A stretch of DNA of 64,000 nt, from assembly GCA_963971575.1 (NCBI GenBank), contig OZ020625.1, forward strand, positions 24,949,253-25,013,252, written 5' to 3'. How positions within the stretch are numbered: position 1 is the stretch's first letter; every line of letters starts with the position of its first letter. Source of the stretch: Liopterus haemorrhoidalis (Eukaryota; Arthropoda; Insecta; Coleoptera; Dytiscidae). The notes under the pieces were generated by a model. It was given only the letters and a program-made list of their open reading frames with translations. It did not search any database and had not been told where the DNA came from. Both the position numbers and the translations under genes were made by a program. Positions 10,301 through 20,900 of the stretch are shown here, one piece after another.

Positions 10301-13294
10301 ACAAATTAAGTTTTTTCAAGTCCATTTTGCAATTTATTGTTCCAAGAAATCATTTAATTTCTAACTTTTTGACAGTGACAGCACTTATTTGTTACTTATT
10401 CGCTACTTTGACTACCGAATAACTTATCTGCCAGATAGCATAGTTTATTCGTAGGAATAACTTTATCTGAAGGTGGAAAGACGCTTTATTATTTTTATCC
10501 GTCAGATAACGTTACCAGCCACTTTATCTGAAGGTGGAAAGACCGGCCCTTAAAGATATAAATTTTGAAAGCAAATATTAACAATTTAAAATATTTAAGT
10601 ATTTGAAAATTTAATATCTTCGCATGTTTTGATTTTTAAATAAGCACAGGGTATACGCTATTCGTTAAGATCAAACCACAGGGTATACCCGTATACCGCC
10701 ATATACCCTTCAATACAGCCCTGGATCTATATCATTTAGGTTTTATGTTGCATCTTTTGTATTAGTTGGGCGACTACATTCAAACTGCAACTTAACCAAT
10801 ATTTATGTTTCAGGGATCAAATCCTCATTTTGACAACAAATTATCAGATATAGATAAAGAAAAACTCGATCTCCAAATAAAATATAAACAAATCGTAAAA
10901 GATGAATTCAAGAAATTTAAAAAAGCTATAGAAAAAACCGTTGAGAGTTCTTTAAAATCAGTAAACAAATTTAAAGACCGAAAATACGGGGGTATATTTG
11001 GTGCTGCGAGTATATATTTAAATCATTTAATAGGAAAGGTGAAAGGTGCACAAAAATTGTGTCAAGAAAATGAAATGCACCATGGGAAAGAAATGTTTAC
11101 GTATGTCGATAAAGAGAGTGAATTCTTACGACGAAAAATATACATTTTATCTGATATGACAATCCATGGTTGTAAAGCTTGCCCTTCGGAATACAATTGT
11201 AATTTGGTCAAAAGATATAATAAGGATGTATCTATCAGAGTAAGTAAAAAATTGAGATAAATGTTCCGTATGCTTCCACCTTCCACCAGGTTATACGAGG
11301 GTTGCTTTTTATGTTTGTACATCAATTTTTAGTATGTATGATAAAACGCTGATCATCCAGAGCCAAACAAAACAAACCCAACTCCTTGAGGTCCCTGACC
11401 ATCCAGAGTCAAACAAAACAAAAACGACCAGTGTGTCTTGCGGTACTCAACAAGCAATCAATTCTCATCTCAACTATCTATCAGTTTATTTCATTATAGG
11501 TTGTCTACAGTACACAACAAGCTCAGTGACTGACGCTGCTTCATACTCAGTGGCTTATCATTTTGTCAAAACAATAAAATGTCTCTTACAATTTATCCGT
11601 CATCCTCAATTAGATCAGTTACCTTCTTATTATTTATCTGTCAATAGACAAACGCTCGTCCATTCTGACAGTTTTTTTTTATTTCTCTTCAGATCTGAAA
11701 GATCTGTTGGGGTTAATTATTTTTACAGTTTAATTATATTATAGCACTTGTGTTTTCCATTTTAAAAACTCTTGTGAGCCATAGATAAAGAAGGAAATAG
11801 ATGCGAAACTGCCGTTATATTTTTTGAAACCAAATTAGCGCTGTAATTGTGGGGTTACGGAACTAAAATTGGTAGGGGAGGAAAGGGTTGGTTTTCGCGG
11901 GTATTTCAAATGCTTCAGTGGATATAGTTGTAAGCATAATTAAATGTTATTATTAAATGAAACAATTGTTATGATTTATTTTGTCTATTTTTAATATTAT
12001 TAACGACAACAATATTAAAAATAGACAAAATAAATCATAACAATAGTATCATTTAATAATAACATTTAATTATGTTTACAATTAAGAACAAGCAGTTAGG
12101 AATTATACAGAAACAGAAAAACAATAACTAGCAGAAATAATTATTTATTAAGTAGACTAAAATATAACATAATATTTACTAATACTTAATATTTATGGAC
12201 ACTTCCATGGACAAGCCGTCCAATTATGGATTTCCAATGTTCCTCATCCACGTTTTATACAATTCTGGAGCCACACGTGTCTTCGGGTTTGGAAAGCGAT
12301 ATCTTGTAGGTTCACTACTATCACACCCCAAAACAAAGCATTTAACACCCATTTTCCGAATTAAACAATGAAATTACAAAATTACAGAAGACGATTTTGA
12401 CACTAATTACAGATTTTGACGCTAATGACAGAAGCCGTAACAGACAACATCCTGTCATGCACGTAGCTATAGCGACTGGCAGCGACTGGGGCGCTATTCG
12501 TGTTGGGTTATGGAACGTAATATGGTTTTCGTTTTGCCATTAGAGTTTCACCCCCCTGTTGTGAGCCAATTTTGACACCAATGTCAAATTGTCAATCTTT
12601 CTGTCATTTTCACTTTTTTTAAATCATTTTCAAAATATTTTATGCCGATCGGCCTAGCGTAGTGGTAACATATGTGCCCAGCGTTGCTATGGTCTCGGGT
12701 TCGAATTCCGTTCAGGCATTGAATTTTTCAAAACTAATAATTGTCCTGGCTAATTTCCAAAGCAGTAAAGACCATAAAATTTAAAAAAATATATGTATGG
12801 AACAACAAAAACTGGCTAAAATTAGTTGTAGTTGTACGGATCCCACTTCTGATGATAAAACGCTTTATAGCGTGTATAATAATATAAATTAAAACACACA
12901 AATCCAAGCACATATAAGCATTTATTACTACGTCTATTTACAATCTGTCACATATATGTCATCATGTTATGGTTGCTAACGTAACATATTACAAAGGTGT
13001 CCAAGAACTAGTTCTGGTCCTAACATGTATCCAAATTTTATTGCCACTTACTAAATATCTACAGAATCCTGATGTATGAAAACTCAAACTTCATATTAAT
13101 TTTTTAATTTACAGATAACAACACTGAAGAATATTTTGTCTAGAATTTCTTCATTTTTGGAAGAACTTAAAGGGAGGCTGAAGAAATGTACTTCTCTTTA
13201 TTTCTTCTTAGGCAAAAGTCCTACAAAGAATCTAGGCAACCAGCTTGATTTTATGGGTCAACAGAATTCTATGTATTATGCTTTTCTAGAATAG
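7336..13294 (+). CDS. Predicted secreted protein, three exons, family unknown
   Basis: Joined exons 7336-7392, 10814-11239 and 13115-13294 give a 220-residue protein; all three junctions are phase 0 with GT-AG borders. Exon 1 encodes MIYLRLLVIFSLIILHLAK, a hydrophobic segment typical of a secretory signal peptide. The rest is Lys/Glu-rich and probably helical, with five cysteines: one after AQKL, a C-x2-C-x5-C cluster near HGCKAC, and one at KKCTS. I do not recognise the family. A TATA-like TTTATAAAA lies near 7281, about 55 bp before the ATG, and AATAAA lies at 13299-13304, five bases past the stop, so the UTRs would be short. Introns of 3.4 and 1.9 kb carry HINE, MITE, THAP and SINE-like sequence. 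The gene model is inferred from splice sites and frame; no transcript was seen. Confidence 0.7.
7755..7937. mobile_element. MITE, TA target, TIR ATCYGTCTCAWTTTGTAATA
   Basis: Inverted ends near 7757 and 7935 (GTCTCAATTTGTAATACG against the complement of CGTATTACAAAATGAGAC) next to TA. It shares an internal AACTAGATCTGGTTACTTTG block with the MITEs at 9070 and 19120. Confidence 0.65.
8315..8960 (+). mobile_element. HINE family 1, copy B (3' truncated)
   Basis: GTAGGTATGACC start, (TCTG)n, conserved body, then a tRNA-like block at about 8850-8919 (A-box-like GCAGTCCAGTGG, B-box-like TGTTCGATTCC) before TTTTATTTTC. Homology stops near 8957. Confidence 0.7.
9070..9372 (+). mobile_element. MITE, TIR GTTCACTTTTGTAAGAACA
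   Basis: Inverted ends AGCTGTTCACTTTTGTAAG at 9074 and its complement near 9365, TA flanks. Related copies: 29693-29980 (opposite strand), 19120-19370 and 49305-49580 (partial). Confidence 0.65.
9372..9910. other. Intron sequence with an antisense open stretch
   Basis: No repeat recognised. On the - strand, 9542-9416 reads open to a TAA (LKRYKNEYEEPPTKYQYCVG and on) and 9790-9700 also reads open. It could be a pseudogene of an unidentified protein. Confidence 0.3.
9911..10263. mobile_element. MITE with internal duplication and (CCTAA)3
   Basis: Inverted ends ACTAGGGAATAGGTTGCTAC and the complement at 10243-10262. Inside, a ~45-bp segment is duplicated (about 10017-10062 and 10108-10151) on either side of CTAACCTAACCTAACC. 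Confidence 0.5.
10264..10810. other. Intron sequence with small direct repeat
   Basis: ACTTTATCTGAAGGTGGAAA occurs twice (about 10460 and 10521) and may be a transposon terminus. Nothing else recognised. Confidence 0.3.
10814..11239 (+). CDS. Secreted-protein gene, exon 2
   Basis: 142 codons between acceptor TTTATGTTTCAG and donor GTAAGT at 11240. An ATG nine bases before the acceptor is intronic and not a start. The exon encodes a charged helical stretch (many K/E), a small glycine-rich segment (GGIFGAAS), and four of the five cysteines. Confidence 0.75.
11928..12081. repeat. Long hairpin, ~71-bp arms, 12-nt loop
   Basis: Arms 11928-11998 and 12011-12081 pair with only about four mismatches around the loop ATTAACGACAAC. 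It lies in intron 2 of the secreted-protein gene and could fold as RNA on either strand. Confidence 0.8.
12210..12352 (-). pseudogene. THAP-domain fragment
   Basis: ATG at 12352 (- strand) opens MGVKCFVLGCDSSEPTRYRF then PNPKTRVAPELYKTWMRNIG, matching the start of a C2CH THAP zinc finger (Cys-x4-Cys, RFP). The frame stops after GNP. THAP domains are common in P-like transposases; it is probably a remnant of one sharing a unit with the nearby hairpin. Confidence 0.5.
12645..12895 (+). mobile_element. Candidate tRNA-derived SINE
   Basis: The head at about 12645-12718 has a perfect A-box-like TAGCGTAGTGG and B-box-like GGTTCGAATTCC, with partly complementary ends (TGCC/GGCA). A non-tRNA body follows. 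Confidence 0.45.
13115..13294 (+). CDS. Secreted-protein gene, last exon
   Basis: Sixty codons including TAG, after acceptor TTAATTTACAG. It encodes ITTLKNILSRISSFLEEL and a short C-terminal tail ending FLE. AATAAA follows at 13299. The acceptor tract adjoins a decayed HINE-1 3' end (about 13046-13104). Confidence 0.7.
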   Translation: MTTLKNILSRISSFLEELKGRLKKCTSLYFFLGKSPTKNLGNQLDFMGQQNSMYYAFLE

Positions 13295-13298
13295 AAGA

Positions 13299-13304
13299 AA
13301 TAAA
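13299..13304 (+). terminator. Poly(A) signal of the secreted-protein gene
   Basis: AATAAA five bases after the TAG stop. Confidence 0.4.
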
Positions 13305-13403
13305 ACATTCAGATAGAAAACAAGAGAATAGAAAACAATATGTAGTTTTCCAATAAATACTTTTACAAAGTTTGTAGTGAAATTCTGGCACATCACTATT
13401 TTT

Positions 13404-13451
13404 AGGGTTTTGTAGGTATGACCAAAAAACCCTTATACCGTCATTTTGTCT

Positions 13452-13483
<32 letters not shown>

Positions 13484-15050
13484 CCTGCTCGGTAAAAATT
13501 GTAGCCAAAAGGCTAAACCTAGAGAATTGAAATTTGGCATGCTTATACAACTCTTTGACCCGCACATAGGAAAAATACTAAAACAACTAAAAAACATATC
13601 CCCCTAAAAATATAAACAAATATGTGCTCATCGAAACAAATTTTTTTTTAATTCTGAGTAGGGTATCAAATGAAAGCCGTGGTTTAACGATCAAAATTTT
13701 ATTTTTGCTATATTAATTATTTTGATGCGATTTTTGCCAAAATTGTTCAAAAAAAATGTTGTTCCACACCTGTAGCCCGTTGGTTTAAACTAAAAATCTG
13801 AAAAAATTCTAAGTAATGTACATTGGTGTGAACCGGAATAGCACAACAGTCATTTTTGATCAGATTATGTTTTCGGAGCATAACGCATTTTTTGTGTTTT
13901 TTGGTTGACGATGTAAAATATTTAATAACTTATTTAACACACTGAATGCATATTTGCTACATTTGGGCAAATATTGCATTTAATTTTTAAAAGCGTAAAT
14001 TTAATAACCAGTATAAATTGTTGAAATTGAATACACGAAATCAGAGGGGCGGGGTTATGACTTAAAACAACCAATGGAATCCATAGGCGCAATTTTCAAA
14101 ATAACAAAATGAAACTTGCTATATATACAGGGTGTTTGTTTGAAACGGGGCACCCCGAAAATCTCCTTTATTTGTAAAGATACAAAAATTATGGAAAAAT
14201 TTTAGAAAAAAATTAAACATAATTAAAAAGAAGCGAAATTATAGACCTTGTGGCAGATATTTTTTCAGTAAATTTTGGTGTCCTTTTTGTTGTGAAATAT
14301 AAAATAATTTACCCAATTCAATTTCTTTAGATTTCTGAAGGAGAAGTAACAAAATGTCTAGAAAAAAAAAGAAACAATAAAAACTGTTATAACTAGTTAT
14401 TATATGAAATAACATGAAATAACTATTGTAATTTTTGTTTGTTTTGTAAAATAATTGTAGAAAGTAATAGTTTTTTATTTTTTCTAAATAGTCAAATAGT
14501 TTATTTTAGAGATATTTTTTTTTCTTTTTTTATTATTTTCATAGCTTGCTACGTTCAACTTTGTAAAACTTATGTTGATTATTATTTTGTAAATAAATGG
14601 TCGCCATTTTGAAATGGTTAACATAAAAATATGATTTTCTGATGTCATTGTAAAGCTAATTTAATGTACTTTTAGGAAAAAAATATAAAATTATCGATTC
14701 CTTATGCTAGATCAAAAGTTGACATCATTTCCGGTGAAACCGGAAGTGCCTCAGAATTCTTATAGTAACCTTTAGATGGGCCTTTTTGTCTAGTTTAACT
14801 TTTGTTCTGAAGATTTTTTGTATCTTTACAAATAAAGGATATTTTCGGGGTGCCCCGTTTCAAACAAACACCCTGTATATATACTGCACATATTTAGAAA
14901 CCTAAAAAATGATATTAGACATTCGAATTAAAATTAACCAAAAAAATATTTTAACATAAAATTTGTTTTGGCATCCCAAATAATCATCATTCCCTTACTA
15001 AATACCTGCAAAACCCTGAAATGTGTGAAAATTCACACTTCACATCAATT
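13404..15050 (+). mobile_element. HINE family 1, copy C, split by a MITE, no tRNA-like block
   Basis: Both ends present: AGGGTTTTGTAGGTATGACC at the start; ACCTGCAAAACCCTGAAATG and hairpin GTGTGAAAATTCACAC at the end. A 748-bp MITE (14128-14875) interrupts it. In place of a tRNA-like block it has about 40 bp of unrelated AT-rich sequence. Confidence 0.8.
14128..14875. mobile_element. Nonautonomous TIR element, CAGGGTGTTTGTTTGAAACG
   Basis: Near-perfect inverted ends over ~60 bp (CAGGGTGTTTGTTTGAAACG, GGGGCACCCCGAAAAT), flanked by TA at 14126-14127 and 14876-14877. No coding capacity. Half-copies at 17981-18343 and 56584-56963. Confidence 0.8.
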
Positions 15051-15402
15051 ATTTACCTATTTATCTCTTCCACAACACCAAATATATTTATTATTTTCAC
15101 AAATTGTTTTTCATTTGGAAAAAAATGGAAGTAAATATTTCTCTCAGTTCTTTTCCTAGAGTGACAACCAAATACACAGCACTTGTGTTATAACAACTCA
15201 TTATAACACAAAATAATATAAAAAAGAATAATAGTTGCTATCAAAAGTTAATGTTACAAACAAACTGCAACATTAAAATTTAAACGCGATACAAACAACA
15301 CGAGGTAGCCATTAGTAAACAATAAACAGTTACTCGTTCCACTAGTTCAAATTCTGTCCGCTTGGTGTCACTTCATAGCGGTGTTGAGCCCAATCGATCT
15401 TA

Positions 15403-16655
15403 TGCCGGGTTTACATTGGTAGAGTAAAAGAGCTAGTAACTAGCGCAAGTACTACTCGCTTTACTCTACTATCTTATTTTCAGGACAGTAGGTGTTCATA
15501 CGCAATTGACATACATATCTTATTTTCTGGATAGTAAGTGTCAAAACACATTTGACATCTTCACTGTGATTTTGTAGTGAAATTATCTTTTTGCAAAAAA
15601 TAGTTTATGAATGTGGATATACATCGTTGCCGGCGTGATGCCATTAAAGAAGTGGTATTTTGAATTACATAATTTCTTGTGGAGGAAATAATTGGTTGTC
15701 TTATTGAAGTATTCGGTACAGAATATAAGCCTAAACAAAAATGGGTTAAAAAATGGATTGATAGAAGAACTACCCATGGCGCATCAGTCCTTCTATTTCG
15801 TGAATTAGCCGTGGAAGATCAAAAAGAGTACAGACTGTGTTTAAGAATGACACCAGATGATTTTAATAGGCTATTAAATTTAGTTACTCCATTAATACAA
15901 CGAACTGATACACTAATAAGGGATGCGATTCCAGCAAAAATAAAATTGGAATTAACGCTTTATTTCCTAGCCACAGGAAATAGTTATTGTAGTCTACAAC
16001 AGTGTTTCTCAACAGGTGGTTCCCAGAAAAATTTTAGTGGTCCGCGAAAGTTTTTATGTGTTTTTTGCAGTTTTATTTTTAATTTATTTTGCACATTTTT
16101 TATGTAAATAGTTTATATTTTGTTTATTTTCTGTAAACTTTCTGTGATTTTCTACAAATAAAATAAATGTGTTTAGTAGCACATTAAATATTTTGTTTTC
16201 ATGCAAAAAATAAACCAACAATTATTATTAGTAGTCCGCGTTAGAAAATTATATATTATTCTGGTCCACGGTGCGTTTTTGGTCGAGTAACACTGGTCTA
16301 CAACATCTTTTTCGTGTATCAAAGGCAGTTATTTCACAGATGATTTCAAAAATCATCAATTAATAAATCAATGTTACGCAATTTATGTCAATAAATTGTA
16401 ACTTACCTGATATGGGTTTTTTTCTATTTGTTATGACAGGTTACCGCTTGCCACCAATTTGAAATGAATCAATTTTGCGTAGTGGGGGAAAAGACAGTAG
16501 CTAGTAAATACGTCGACGAGCTAGCTGCTATCCTAGCCCAACTACTAGCAGCTAGTACTCTACTAGTCACAATGTCAACTGTTTACACAGGGATAGTAAC
16601 TAGTTGCACTTGTGCTAGTTACTAGCTCTTTTACTCTACCAATGTAAGCCCGGCA
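15403..16655 (+). mobile_element. PIF/Harbinger element with truncated HARBI1-type ORF
   Basis: TIR TGCCGGGTTTACATTGGTAG / complement, flanked by TTA at 15400-15402 and 16656-16658. The frame from about 15683 encodes the N-terminal HARBI1 region (RTTHGASVLLFRELAVEDQ, MTPDDFNRLLNLV, LTLYFLATGNSYCSLQ), broken by a hAT MITE at 16000-16295 and continuing HLFRVSKAVISQMISKI. The catalytic DDE part is absent: a deletion derivative. Confidence 0.85.
16000..16295. mobile_element. hAT MITE inserted in Harbinger ORF
   Basis: Ends CAGTGTTTCTCAAC and GAGTAACACTG, flanked by the 8-bp duplication GTCTACAA (15992-15999, 16296-16303). A truncated relative on the other strand lies at 25735-25960. Confidence 0.85.
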
Positions 16656-16658
16656 TTA

Positions 16659-17081
16659 GGATGTTTCTTCTTGTAAATCATGCCCTGAAGCTAGGACCAT
16701 AATTTTGATTTGGTACATACACATTAAAAAAGGTTTAAATAAAATATTATGAAAATAAGTCTACTTTTTTATTGATACATTTAATACATTTAGGTTAGAA
16801 GTTAAGCTGCAAGATTGACGCGAAATGCAGAGAAAAACGCATGTCCAACAATATGAATAGTGCTAAAAGTTGATTTTTCTGAACTTGCGACACCACACTT
16901 GTGACACCACATCGACCAAACCGAAGTATGTTCTTTTTTCATAATAAAGCAATTCTATTGGTTGCATTTCTTGTACCATGCATTCAACGTTCGCATTAAA
17001 ATCATACTTTACATGAAATAAGCATTGTTTAACGTTGCTGTTATTGTATAATATAAGCTAATATAGTATAAGTATAAAATG
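16659..17081. other. Unassigned intergenic sequence
   Basis: Between the Harbinger element and the hAT MITE downstream of calpain. No ORF or repeat recognised. Confidence 0.3.
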
Positions 17082-17089
17082 GTCTAGTG

Positions 17090-17818
17090 CAGCGGTTCCC
17101 AATCTTTTTCGACCGCGACCCGGTACGAGGTTTTAAAATTTTTCGCGACCCGCCTTATGAAAAAAAAAACATTTATTTACAAAACAAATTTTATTTTAGA
17201 GCAGTAAAGTCTGTTCCAAACGGTTAGGCGGAACTAGATTTTGCAATCTAGTTACTTTCATAGTTTAAATCGTGCTTTTCGGCCGTTTTGTTCAAGCTTT
17301 GTAAATCATACTTACAATAAACATTTTTTGGTTAAGGTTAATATCATTTTAAAATGTCATTTTCTTTAAATTTTGATTTCTTGTGTCATTCTTAATACAA
17401 ATTTCCCATTTATTTATTTTTTTGTAATTAAAATAATTTAATTTTGACAAATGTCATTCGTTTCCATGGTTTCATTGTTGCAATTTTAAATTTTGACATT
17501 CCAACGTGAAAAATGAAATAACCCAAGCAAGGTCCCTTTTCGTGACAACCTAAAAGAACGAAATTCCCATTTAGTTCCGCTTAACCGTTTGGAACAGACT
17601 GTAGCTTTATAGTAATAAAGAGTAATAAATAGTAATAAAGAGTATAGTATAGTAATAAAGAGTATAGTATAGTAATGAAGAATATAGTATAGTAAAAAGA
17701 GCACAAATACACACTATTTTAGTGATTAACTGACGTAAAAATGTACAAAAAAAATCTTTTCGGCAAAATTTTTCAACGACCCGGTGCCGGGTCGCGACCC
17801 ACACTTTGGGAAACGCTG
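17090..17818. mobile_element. hAT MITE abutting calpain stop, with nested MITE
   Basis: Ends CAGCGGTTCCCAATC and TTTGGGAAACGCTG, duplication GTCTAGTG at 17082-17089 and 17819-17826. A second TIR pair (GTCTGTTCCAAACGG...) at about 17206-17601 marks a nested TA-type MITE. Confidence 0.85.
17206..17601. mobile_element. MITE nested in hAT MITE
   Basis: Inverted ends GTCTGTTCCAAACGGTTAGG and the complement of CCGTTTGGAACAGAC, flanked by TA. Confidence 0.6.
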
Positions 17819-17826
17819 GTCTAGTG

Positions 17827-17832
17827 TTTATT
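17827..17832 (-). terminator. CAPN: Poly(A) signal of calpain
   Basis: AATAAA on the - strand immediately after the TAA stop. Cleavage would fall at or inside the hAT MITE. Confidence 0.4.
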
Positions 17833-17909
17833 TTATAAGGTATGGTTCAGCCAGTCTCCAAGCTGGAATGATGCTGTATTATCATCGGTTTTATGTTCCA
17901 TAAAGACAT
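17833..17909 (-). CDS. CAPN: Calpain exon 13 (EF-hand 5, stop)
   Basis: Encodes [20 protein letters not shown] then LNHTL and TAA, matching the fifth EF-hand used for dimerisation in this family. It was found from phase and motif; it is shorter than 30 codons. AATAAA directly follows the stop, and a hAT MITE with its target duplication starts seven bases past it. Confidence 0.88.
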
Positions 17910-20900
17910 CTGAAAAATAAACATTAGATCAGAAAATAATTAGCAGAATATCGTCATAGAATGGGTAGCCAGATAATATACAGGTGTTTGTTTGAAACGG
18001 GGCACCCCGAAAATCTCCTTTAGTATACAAAAAATCTTCAGAACAAAAGTTAAACTTGAAAAAAGGCCTATCTAAAGGTTACTATAAAAATTCTGAGGCA
18101 CTTTCGGTTTCACCAGAAATGATGTCAACTTTTGATCTAGCATAGGGAATCGATAATTTTATATTTTTTTCCTAAAAGTACATTAAATTAGCTTTACAAT
18201 GACACCAAAAAGTCATATTTTTATGTTAACCATTTCAAAATGGCGACCATTTATTTACAAAATAATAATCAACATAAGTTTTACAAAGTTGAACGTAGCA
18301 AGCTTTGAAAACAATAAAAAAAGAAACAAAATATCTCTAAAATCGCCTGCGGCTCGCGCTCGGAATGTTAGACTCGCATCGAATTTTCTCATTCCAACCT
18401 TCCCAGCAAACATTTTTATACGGGCCAGTACTGGTAAAGCACATACTCCCCGGCATTGAAAGTAATGGGCCAGTGCTGGCATTTCGTACTGGGCCAGTAC
18501 CCCGGTGTCCCGTGGCCCTTATCTGGCCCATTGATGTATCAGTTGCTGGCCCAGCAACGGTAAAGTGCATTGAAAGTAATGGGTCAGTGCTGGCATTTCG
18601 CACTGGGCCAGTGCTGGCATTTTGCAAAATAAATACTGTTTTGGCCATTTTCACCATCGTTGAATAAATTTATTTAACAAATAAAGTTGACAATATCGCA
18701 TTGGTTTTAAACTATTAATGAAGAAATTAACATTGCTGTCAATAGAATGATGCGATATTGTTAACTTAAGTTGTTAAATAAATTTATTCAACGATGGTAA
18801 AACTGGCCGATTGTAAATTGTATTAACAGTTATAATTTATTGATTTATTTATAAATATTAAATAAATATAATTTCAGGAATAACAGGAATTAGTTTATTT
18901 AATTTATTAATTTAATGAAGAATTTTAAGCAAATGGTTTTCTGCCATTTCGGCCAAACCAATTGCATCCTAAAGATAAGGGGTGACTAATAATTTTCGCC
19001 AATATTCGTCTTGTATTATCTACCACATCTTTCCCCCCTGACTTGAAGAGTACCAACCTAAAGAAATCATACTTGTTAAAATAAATTCAATAATCAAATT
19101 TTATAAGTATAAATGCTATAAGCTGTTCACTTTTGTAAGAATAAACTAGATCTGGTTATTTTGGTGATTTTTATAGTGTATTACTGACTTTTAGAAACTT
19201 GGTTATATTGTAAAAAAAGCTTTACAGTTTTGGATTAAGTTTGTATTATTTTAAATTGGTATTATATTTACAAAATATTTAAGATGTCACTATTCAAAAT
19301 GAAATATGACAAATTATATTTTTTAAATGACATATTTATAATCTTGTAACAGATTTATTAATAATTGAAAATTTTATTACATGAAAAAATCTATGATTGA
19401 ACTAAAAATTGAACTAAAAATTAAACAATTTAACATGAAATAGTTTGTGTAAACTACGTCCTTAAATCTAACAAAACACACACAAATCACAATAAAAAAC
19501 TGTATAATGTTCACAAAACAATAACTATTCAAATAAACATCTTGACAAACTGTCCACCAACACGTATCAACTTGTACTGGCCCTCGAGGGGGTACTGGCC
19601 GTTAGGGCGTTTTATGACTAAGAACAATCAGACTTTTCAAATTATTACATTCAAAAAAAGTTTAGTTTTACGTAAAAAGTATAAAAATGTTTGCTTGGAT
19701 TAATACAAATAAGGAGTGCTTATAAAATGCTGGTAAAGTACTTCGTATAGGCGGAATGCGAAATACAAATGTGAAGTACATTATTAATACTGGCGTTGCA
19801 CTTACTTTTGGTGCCAGCAGTAAAAGCAGTTTGCCGGCATTCGGCCGTTAGTTAAATGTTTGCTGGGTTGTTACAGAATATACTATTATTTCTTACCAAT
19901 CATAGTCTTCAATCTGATGGCACAAGTAAGGAAGTCGCAGATACCAAGTTGTCCATTTTCTGTTGCATAGCGTTGGACAATATTGTTCAGAATCTGGTTG
20001 TTGACTGAATAACCGGCTGCTCTTAGCGCTTCACGGAGTTCAGCAACGTTTAAATGGCCAGAATTATCGACGTCATACAATCTGAAGACGCTCTAAAACA
20101 TATAATTTACTTATTAGTTGACTAACTAGTCTAAATGAAGATTCCATACGCATTCTTCCAACAATAGATTATTCTATATCTGTAATACAAGGTGTCTCAA
20201 AAGAAATTTTATATTTATTTAGCTTACTGCGTGAACGCAACGTATCCGAGTTGCGCGGGGGTTTTGTCAATTGGTAGCCTGGCTCTTGGGAATTCAGTCG
20301 CTATGGAGCGTTTCTCGGGAGCAGACCACGCGTTATGCGTGCGAGAGTTTTACAAAAACGGTGATTCGGCGACTGTAGCGCGTAGAAAATTCTGCAGTAT
20401 TCGAGGTTTTCGCCAGTTAAATGATGCGCCAAGCATTCATCTCATTCGACATTGGGTTAAAAAGTTTGAAGAGACTGGTACAACGCTGGATAAATCAAAA
20501 TCCGGGCGACCTAGGTCATCAAGAACGGTAGAAAACGTGGAGAATGTTAATCAGTCTGTTCGTGACGACCCGAACCTTTCAATTCGGAAGCGCGCAAGTG
20601 CTTTAAATGTGCATAGATCATCATTACATCGCATTATGCACAAAGACCTAAAGCTGCACCCCTACAAAATTCAATTGGTGCAAGAATTAAAGCCCCAAGA
20701 TGCCAGTCAGAGGCTTAATTTCGTAAATCAGGTGATTGAGCGATTTTCAACGTTTACCAACATTTTATTTTCGGCTCTTTTTCTACTTTCGTATATGAAG
20801 CTCATTTTCATCTTAATGGCCACGTAAATAAGCAGAACTGCCGCTACTGGAGTGCAACGAATCCGAAACGCAAACATCAGAAATCCCTACATTCGCCTAA

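Noticed and set aside
10805..10813. ATG as gene start just before exon 2 of the secreted-protein gene
   Set aside because: It lies within TTTATGTTTCAG, a good acceptor; a signal-peptide exon with matching phase exists at 7336.
11284..11310. Mariner terminus TACGAGGGTTGCTTTTTATG
   Set aside because: Looks like a mariner 5' end, but no matching inverted end or transposase was found nearby.
11334..11744. 136-codon ORF
   Set aside because: Low-complexity composition, no recognised motif, lies in an intron; partly explained by a small tandem duplication (CATCCAGAGYCAAACAAAAC).
18199..18667. Overlapping ORFs on both strands
   Set aside because: Chance frames in the GGCCAGTGCTGG repeat and in the half-copy MITE.
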